Origin: Candidatus Melainabacteria bacterium
GTDB lineage: Bacteria; Cyanobacteriota; Vampirovibrionia; Obscuribacterales; Obscuribacteraceae
Length of the DNA stretch: 64,000 nt
Direction of reading: 5' to 3'
NCBI GenBank assembly: GCA_003151275.1
Contig: PLXC01000148.1
Coordinates: 1 to 64,000 of the forward strand
Shown here one piece after another: positions 59,995 through 64,000 of this stretch. The stretch's first letter is position 1. Every line of letters starts with the position of its first letter. Under the pieces are notes generated by a model, which saw nothing but the letters and a program-made list of their open reading frames with translations, ran no database searches and was not told the origin of the DNA. The position numbers were made by a program, and so were the translations under genes.

Positions 59995-60783
59995 ATGTCA
60001 TTCAATCGCGTGGTGGGAATGAGAAAAACTAATTTGGTTCGTTTACAGACGGCTCGTCTGAAGGCTGAGGCATCAGGGACAGACCCGAGCGAATTTGACG
60101 ACATTTACAGCAATGTACGGCTGGCCGAAAGCAGCACCCTGGGTCTTGCTCGCGAAATTTTAGGCAACTATAAAGTGCGCGTCCAGAACGTGCGACGTGA
60201 TTTCCTGCAGAACATCACAAGAGACTCTCTGAATTTTTTGGCTGGACAAAAGTTGCAAGACCGGCAAAGACTCAGCCTCGACGAAGTGATTGGGGAATCC
60301 ATGAAGTCTGTCGTGGATGAAATATTCACAACTTTAGATCCGTATATTTCGGAATTCAACAAGGCCGTCGCCTGCACTCAGCTCTCAGTTTCTTGTACGA
60401 GTCCGGCATTGGTAAAAGAAGTTCTCAGTTTTGACAGTTTGCGCAGACCGGTGCATACGGTGTCGGCCTATCGCGCTCGCATCTCGACTTGCCGGTTATC
60501 CATTGTGGTGCGGGGACAACACAATAAAGTTGATTTCTTTGTCCTGCCAGTGGATCAAGTGATGGCTTTGACTCATGTGGAATCTCAGCATGTTCCTTTG
60601 ATGACGTTCAGCGGCGAACACAATGGTGTTGGACTGATCGACTGGCAAGTTGAAGGAAAACCGCTTACTTCGGACCGTCTAGAGCGATATTGTTTGCATT
60701 TATTCGACCACTTGATCGAGCAAACTCGTGACGAAATCGCTGCTTATTCAAATTCTAATTATCTTCTTGCTGGTGCGGTTTAA
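59995..60783 (+). CDS. Hypothetical soluble protein
   Basis: 262 residues. A helical N-terminal half (RLQTARLKAEASGTDPSEFD, NYKVRVQNVRRDFLQNITRD) and a C-terminal half with alternating strands (TVSAYRARISTCRLSIVVRG, VDFFVLPVDQVMALTHVESQ). No signal peptide, membrane segment or recognised motif. ATG at 59995 lacks a strong ribosome binding site. Stands alone upstream of the large membrane gene. Confidence 0.6.
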   Translation: MSFNRVVGMRKTNLVRLQTARLKAEASGTDPSEFDDIYSNVRLAESSTLGLAREILGNYKVRVQNVRRDFLQNITRDSLNFLAGQKLQDRQRLSLDEVIGESMKSVVDEIFTTLDPYISEFNKAVACTQLSVSCTSPALVKEVLSFDSLRRPVHTVSAYRARISTCRLSIVVRGQHNKVDFFVLPVDQVMALTHVESQHVPLMTFSGEHNGVGLIDWQVEGKPLTSDRLERYCLHLFDHLIEQTRDEIAAYSNSNYLLAGAV

Positions 60784-60848
60784 GCTGAGGCAAGATCAGG
60801 GAAAACCCCATCGTTTCATTGACTGTGTTTACCTAAACTAGGGCTGCT

Positions 60849-60862
60849 CAACCACACGGTTG
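60849..60862. promoter_or_regulatory. Inverted repeat upstream of the VIT/VWA gene
   Basis: CAACC-ACAC-GGTTG, 5-bp arms, within the 207-bp gap before the ATG at 60991. Distinct from the GCACCAGAT palindromes. May be an operator; weak. Confidence 0.3.
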
Positions 60863-60990
60863 CGCAATTTACCAAACCTTCGCAAACGCGATACTACTAA
60901 TGGTGCGCACTTCCTCGCGCACGGAAAAATGCGTCTTTGCTTTGTGCATTTGTACGAAGCACAGCTGCAGCTATTTATGGAGAAATTACC

Positions 60991-63771
60991 ATGATCGATT
61001 TAGATGTAGAAAAGAATTCCGGGTCCGCTCAAGCGGTTGAAGATACACCGGTCGATAGGTGGGCTGAAGAGTTGAATCAGAGCCCCCAGCATTGCAGCCT
61101 TTGGGAAGGTTACAGGGCTATTTTAGTGATGATCTTTGGCGTTGTTTTGCCTTCATTGTTCCTAATAATATTCGCAGCTGCGTGCCACGAAAGAATTAGC
61201 ATGTTGCTAATCAAACATCCGATTGAAACGCTTGTAGAAGCGTTCCTTGCCCTCAGTGTGCCAATAGGAAATCTCGCTGTCTGGTCTGCTATCTGCCGCA
61301 AAGATACGCGCTTTGCCATGAGACGCGGCTTGCAAAACGGTCTATCAATCGGCGGTTCTCTTCTCTTTTTCATCATCTCCGTTGCGGCTATTTGTACCGG
61401 TCGGGCTTCTATTTTCGTGGGCCCTCAGATGCACGCCTTCGCAGAAGGTTTCGTCGTGATCGCGCTCCTATTCTTAGCATCCATGGGGGCTGGCATTTAT
61501 CTCACCTTTCGATTGAGAGAGTTGCGTGAATTTAAAAGTGCTCAATTGAGAACTGTTGTCTACTCCTCGATCGGAGTTGTCCTGGCGTTGTTCGGTTTCA
61601 TCGGATCGGAAACGAAGTCTATGTATATGCGCGTTGCAGAACATATGGCTTTCGCAGGTGCAACTCGCGAGGAACAGGTGCAAGGTCTGACAATGCTGCG
61701 CGGTCTGAATCCTGAACAGGATATGCGCTTGGAGTGCGCGGATCCACGGACTGTTGGCTTGCCTGGTCTGTTTATTCCGATCAATAATTCTACGCAGCAA
61801 CAACTTTATTTCGCGGCATTCGGAAAGCCATTTCGAGACGACCGCTCGGCTGACTTATCGGCATTCTCGAATGACTATCTGCATCGGCATGTTGTCGGCG
61901 CCATGATTCCGGAATTGTCACTGGTTCGCTCCGGCATGGATGGGGCGGTTAATCCAGACTCGTTATCGTCGACTATAAGCTGGACTTTCGTTTTCAAAAA
62001 TACAGCTTATGAAGATAAAGAAGCTCGCGCTGAACTATCATTGCCACCAGGAGCGGTGATTTCAAACGTCACCGTCTGGCAAGATGGACAGCCTGTAAAT
62101 GCTTCCTTTGCAGCCAGTGGTAAAGCGCCGACTACAGGAAATTGGACTAATGTGGGTCACGGCACTCCGGCTGTGGTTTCTGACTTGGGACGCGGGCGGA
62201 CTTTATTGCATTGTTATCCAGTCAAAGCTCAAGACGAATTAAAAGTTCGATTGACAATGATCATGCCGTTGAAATTAGACTTGGCTAGTGAGGCTACCTT
62301 GGCTTTACCACGCTTTATCGATACGAATTTCTCGGTCAAGGGTGAACATCAAGTCAGATTGAGATCGCCTGAACGGTTGTCTTTGACTGGTTTGAAAGAG
62401 GCTCAATCTCCTACCAAAGAGAGGGTACTATCAGGAAACCTAAAGAATGAGGAACTGTCTGGTTTAGGACTTTCGGTTACCGCGACGCGCAAGCCTACGT
62501 TTGGGCCGATTGCGGTCGCAGATCCTCACCAACCGAGCCGGTATATTCTGCAGACGATCAAGCAAATGCCGGTGAAACTGCCCAACCATCTCATTGTTGT
62601 GCTCGATGGCTCTCAAAATGTGAAAACTGACCTTGCCGATATTAAAGAAGGTTTGTCCAACTTACCGGCTAATGTGACCAGTTCATTAATAATCGCCACG
62701 GATGCCACTCCTAAGTTGCAAGAGTTGCAATCGCTGGCATCAGGCTTACCCTCGTTGGCTCAAAAAGATTTTGATGGAGGTCAAGACAATCTGCAGGCTG
62801 TCGTCAAAGCTGCAAGCACTGCGGGTGAAACAAAAAATGGTGCTGTGCTGTGGATTCATGGTCCACAACCGACGTTGAATAAAGAGCTTTATGTCATGGC
62901 TCCTTATACACAAACGCCCGCTTTCTATGAACTCTCCCTCGACAACAGCGTCACTGATGGCAATGAATTCTTTAAGAATCACCGCGAGATTGGACCATTT
63001 TCACCGGTGCCACGCAATGGTTCGATCAAGCATGATCTAAAGCGATTTGTTTCTAAGTGGCAGCCTGGTGGAATTGAGTATGTCGTCAAGCTTGAAGAGA
63101 CGACCTCTGCGCCGAAGAGCACCACCGTTGGCTCCGCACAACAGGCTATCGAACTGGCTTGTCTAACAGCGAAGGAGCAATCTCAAACGTTAATCTCACA
63201 AGGCAATTATCACAAGGCAACCGAAATAGCGGTGCAAAATCGGCTTGTAACACCCGTTAGTTCGGCTGTTGTCTTGGGCGAAAGGGGCGAGCAGCAACAA
63301 GCGGCTGAAGGCTTTGTTCAACAGGGCGCTCTGGCTGGACTGCAACAGATGAGACAAGGCGCACAATACGAGAACAATAGCTCTTCCGAGGAATCATTCG
63401 ATCCAAACTCTGCTGCTCCAAGTTTGAAAGGTGCCACAAATGGCACGATCGGATCACAAGGTGCAGATGCAACTTTTGTTACCGGTGTTAACACCGCTGG
63501 TACTGTGCGAGTCAACAACCTTGCTAATCTAGAAGCTCTTCTGAACATCCTCGCTAATGGATTTGAGATGTTTTGTATGGTCGCTGGATTGACGCTGATC
63601 GTCATGACTTTCGTGAACAGATCCTCTGCGGAAAAGTGGTTCGGGTTGCGTGGTATTTCTGCCCCTGTGATGGTTGCAATTGGAGCAGCAATCATCGTAG
63701 GTGGTATGTCGACGCCGGGAGTGATCAACTGGTTTGTCGCCTCTGCAAGAGACGCGAACCTGTTTTCTTAA
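60991..63771 (+). CDS. Large membrane protein with VIT- and VWA-like domains
   Basis: 926 residues from the ATG at 60991 with GGAGA 9 bases upstream. Five or six N-terminal membrane helices (to about residue 215), a VIT-like beta domain (TFVFKNTAYEDKEARAELSL, near 335-430), a VWA-like segment (HLIVVLDGSQNVKTDLADIK, near 533) without a clean MIDAS, a Gln/Ala/Ser-rich region, and two helices at the C-terminus (GFEMFCMVAGLTLIVMTFV; APVMVAIGAAIIVGGMSTPG). The arrangement recalls sorting-associated integral membrane proteins annotated as MSEP-CTERM or similar, but no exosortase is visible here. A terminator follows at 63794. Confidence 0.78.
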   Translation: MIDLDVEKNSGSAQAVEDTPVDRWAEELNQSPQHCSLWEGYRAILVMIFGVVLPSLFLIIFAAACHERISMLLIKHPIETLVEAFLALSVPIGNLAVWSAICRKDTRFAMRRGLQNGLSIGGSLLFFIISVAAICTGRASIFVGPQMHAFAEGFVVIALLFLASMGAGIYLTFRLRELREFKSAQLRTVVYSSIGVVLALFGFIGSETKSMYMRVAEHMAFAGATREEQVQGLTMLRGLNPEQDMRLECADPRTVGLPGLFIPINNSTQQQLYFAAFGKPFRDDRSADLSAFSNDYLHRHVVGAMIPELSLVRSGMDGAVNPDSLSSTISWTFVFKNTAYEDKEARAELSLPPGAVISNVTVWQDGQPVNASFAASGKAPTTGNWTNVGHGTPAVVSDLGRGRTLLHCYPVKAQDELKVRLTMIMPLKLDLASEATLALPRFIDTNFSVKGEHQVRLRSPERLSLTGLKEAQSPTKERVLSGNLKNEELSGLGLSVTATRKPTFGPIAVADPHQPSRYILQTIKQMPVKLPNHLIVVLDGSQNVKTDLADIKEGLSNLPANVTSSLIIATDATPKLQELQSLASGLPSLAQKDFDGGQDNLQAVVKAASTAGETKNGAVLWIHGPQPTLNKELYVMAPYTQTPAFYELSLDNSVTDGNEFFKNHREIGPFSPVPRNGSIKHDLKRFVSKWQPGGIEYVVKLEETTSAPKSTTVGSAQQAIELACLTAKEQSQTLISQGNYHKATEIAVQNRLVTPVSSAVVLGERGEQQQAAEGFVQQGALAGLQQMRQGAQYENNSSSEESFDPNSAAPSLKGATNGTIGSQGADATFVTGVNTAGTVRVNNLANLEALLNILANGFEMFCMVAGLTLIVMTFVNRSSAEKWFGLRGISAPVMVAIGAAIIVGGMSTPGVINWFVASARDANLFS

Positions 63772-63793
63772 AGGTAAACCCTAGGGTGAGAAG

Positions 63794-63824
63794 AGAGCGC
63801 TCTGGACGGAGCGCTCTTTTTATT
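63794..63824. terminator. Strong rho-independent terminator
   Basis: AGAGCGCTC-TGGACG-GAGCGCTCT: a perfect 9-bp GC-rich stem (63794-63802 and 63809-63817) with a 6-base loop, followed by TTTTATTT. Between convergent genes, so probably bidirectional. Confidence 0.92.
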
Positions 63825-63862
63825 TCCGCTTAGCCACCAGTGTCAATTTGACTGATCAGGAT

Positions 63863-64000
63863 TTATTTTCGAAGCTTGCACTCGACGACGCCAGTGCTGG
63901 TGTCACCTGCACCATAATAGAGATTTAGCATGTCGCCGTCTTTTGTCAGCCCTTCAACAAAGACAACGTTCGGCACTTGTCCTTCCACCTCCCACTTCTT
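63863..64000 (-). CDS. GH130-family glycosidase/phosphorylase, C-terminal end
   Basis: The minus strand is open from the right edge to the stop at 63863-63865, 45 residues. EGQVPNVVFVEGLTKDGDML and LNLYYGAGDTSTGVVECKLR match the very C-terminus of glycoside hydrolase family 130 (mannosyl-phosphorylases and mannosidases), where VPNVVFP and YYGAAD are conserved. The catalytic part lies beyond the window. Confidence 0.7.
   Translation of the reverse strand, partial: KKWEVEGQVPNVVFVEGLTKDGDMLNLYYGAGDTSTGVVECKLRK

Noticed and set aside
1..64000. CRISPR arrays, tRNA or rRNA genes, intact insertion sequences, replication origin
   Set aside because: No regularly spaced repeats, cloverleaf with a CCA end, rRNA signature, transposase motif or DnaA-box cluster was found by reading; small RNA genes could still be missed.

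Overview
The window looks like chromosome of a Gram-negative (two-membrane) bacterium: it has a TolC/RND/adaptor efflux set, lipoprotein-type signal peptides, a periplasmic cytochrome and a LepB signal peptidase. Moderate GC, many TPR/Sel1 proteins, a eukaryote-like Ser/Thr kinase, an FHA protein, LysM-type remnants, a PurS-PurL-type large PurL and frequent TTG/GTG starts would fit a Melainabacteria/Obscuribacterales-like lineage. That placement is inference from gene content; no rRNA or tRNA was seen to confirm it.

Layout. 1-5.3 kb: an efflux operon (outer-membrane factor, RND pump, adaptor), followed by a LOG-type Rossmann protein and an NADPH-dependent FMN reductase ending in a hairpin terminator. 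7.3-9.5 kb: a zinc-ribbon/FHA protein. 9.6-15.3 kb: an accessory strip of gene debris (Uma2 fragment, LysM-type pseudogene and a partial duplicate of it), two small secreted proteins with the same first six residues, and two toxin-antitoxin modules (PrlF-YhaV and Phd-VapC). 15.3-24.6 kb: a secreted TPR protein, a DUF1573-cytochrome c protein next to DUF190 and the fluoride channel FluC, a heparinase-like protein, an APC permease with a separate paralogue of its cytoplasmic tail, a phosphoribosyltransferase and unknowns.

24.6-37.5 kb: a ten-gene minus-strand purine operon, purF-purC-purD-purN-purL-purQ-purM-purH-purE-purK, covering every step from PRPP to IMP except PurB. 37.7-50.9 kb: mostly single genes: Sel1, a double-domain aspartic protease, TPR proteins, an esterase, a kinase, an aldo/keto reductase, small membrane proteins, an RlaP/YcgL-type nucleotidyltransferase, LepB and a cysteine-rich membrane peptide. 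51-54 kb: argR-argG-argH behind tandem ARG boxes. 54-64 kb: a globin, a SprT-like metalloprotein, a beta-lactamase-fold hydrolase, a protein made of three tandem CBM-like domains, a truncated hen1, a large VIT/VWA-like membrane protein and the 3' end of a GH130 gene.

The feature most worth following is a recurrent 16-bp palindrome (about GCACCAGATATGGTGC) in at least five and perhaps seven intergenic regions, mostly between 42 and 55 kb. It looks like the operator of an unidentified regulator or a dispersed repeat family. No CRISPR array, tRNA, rRNA or intact transposase was found.
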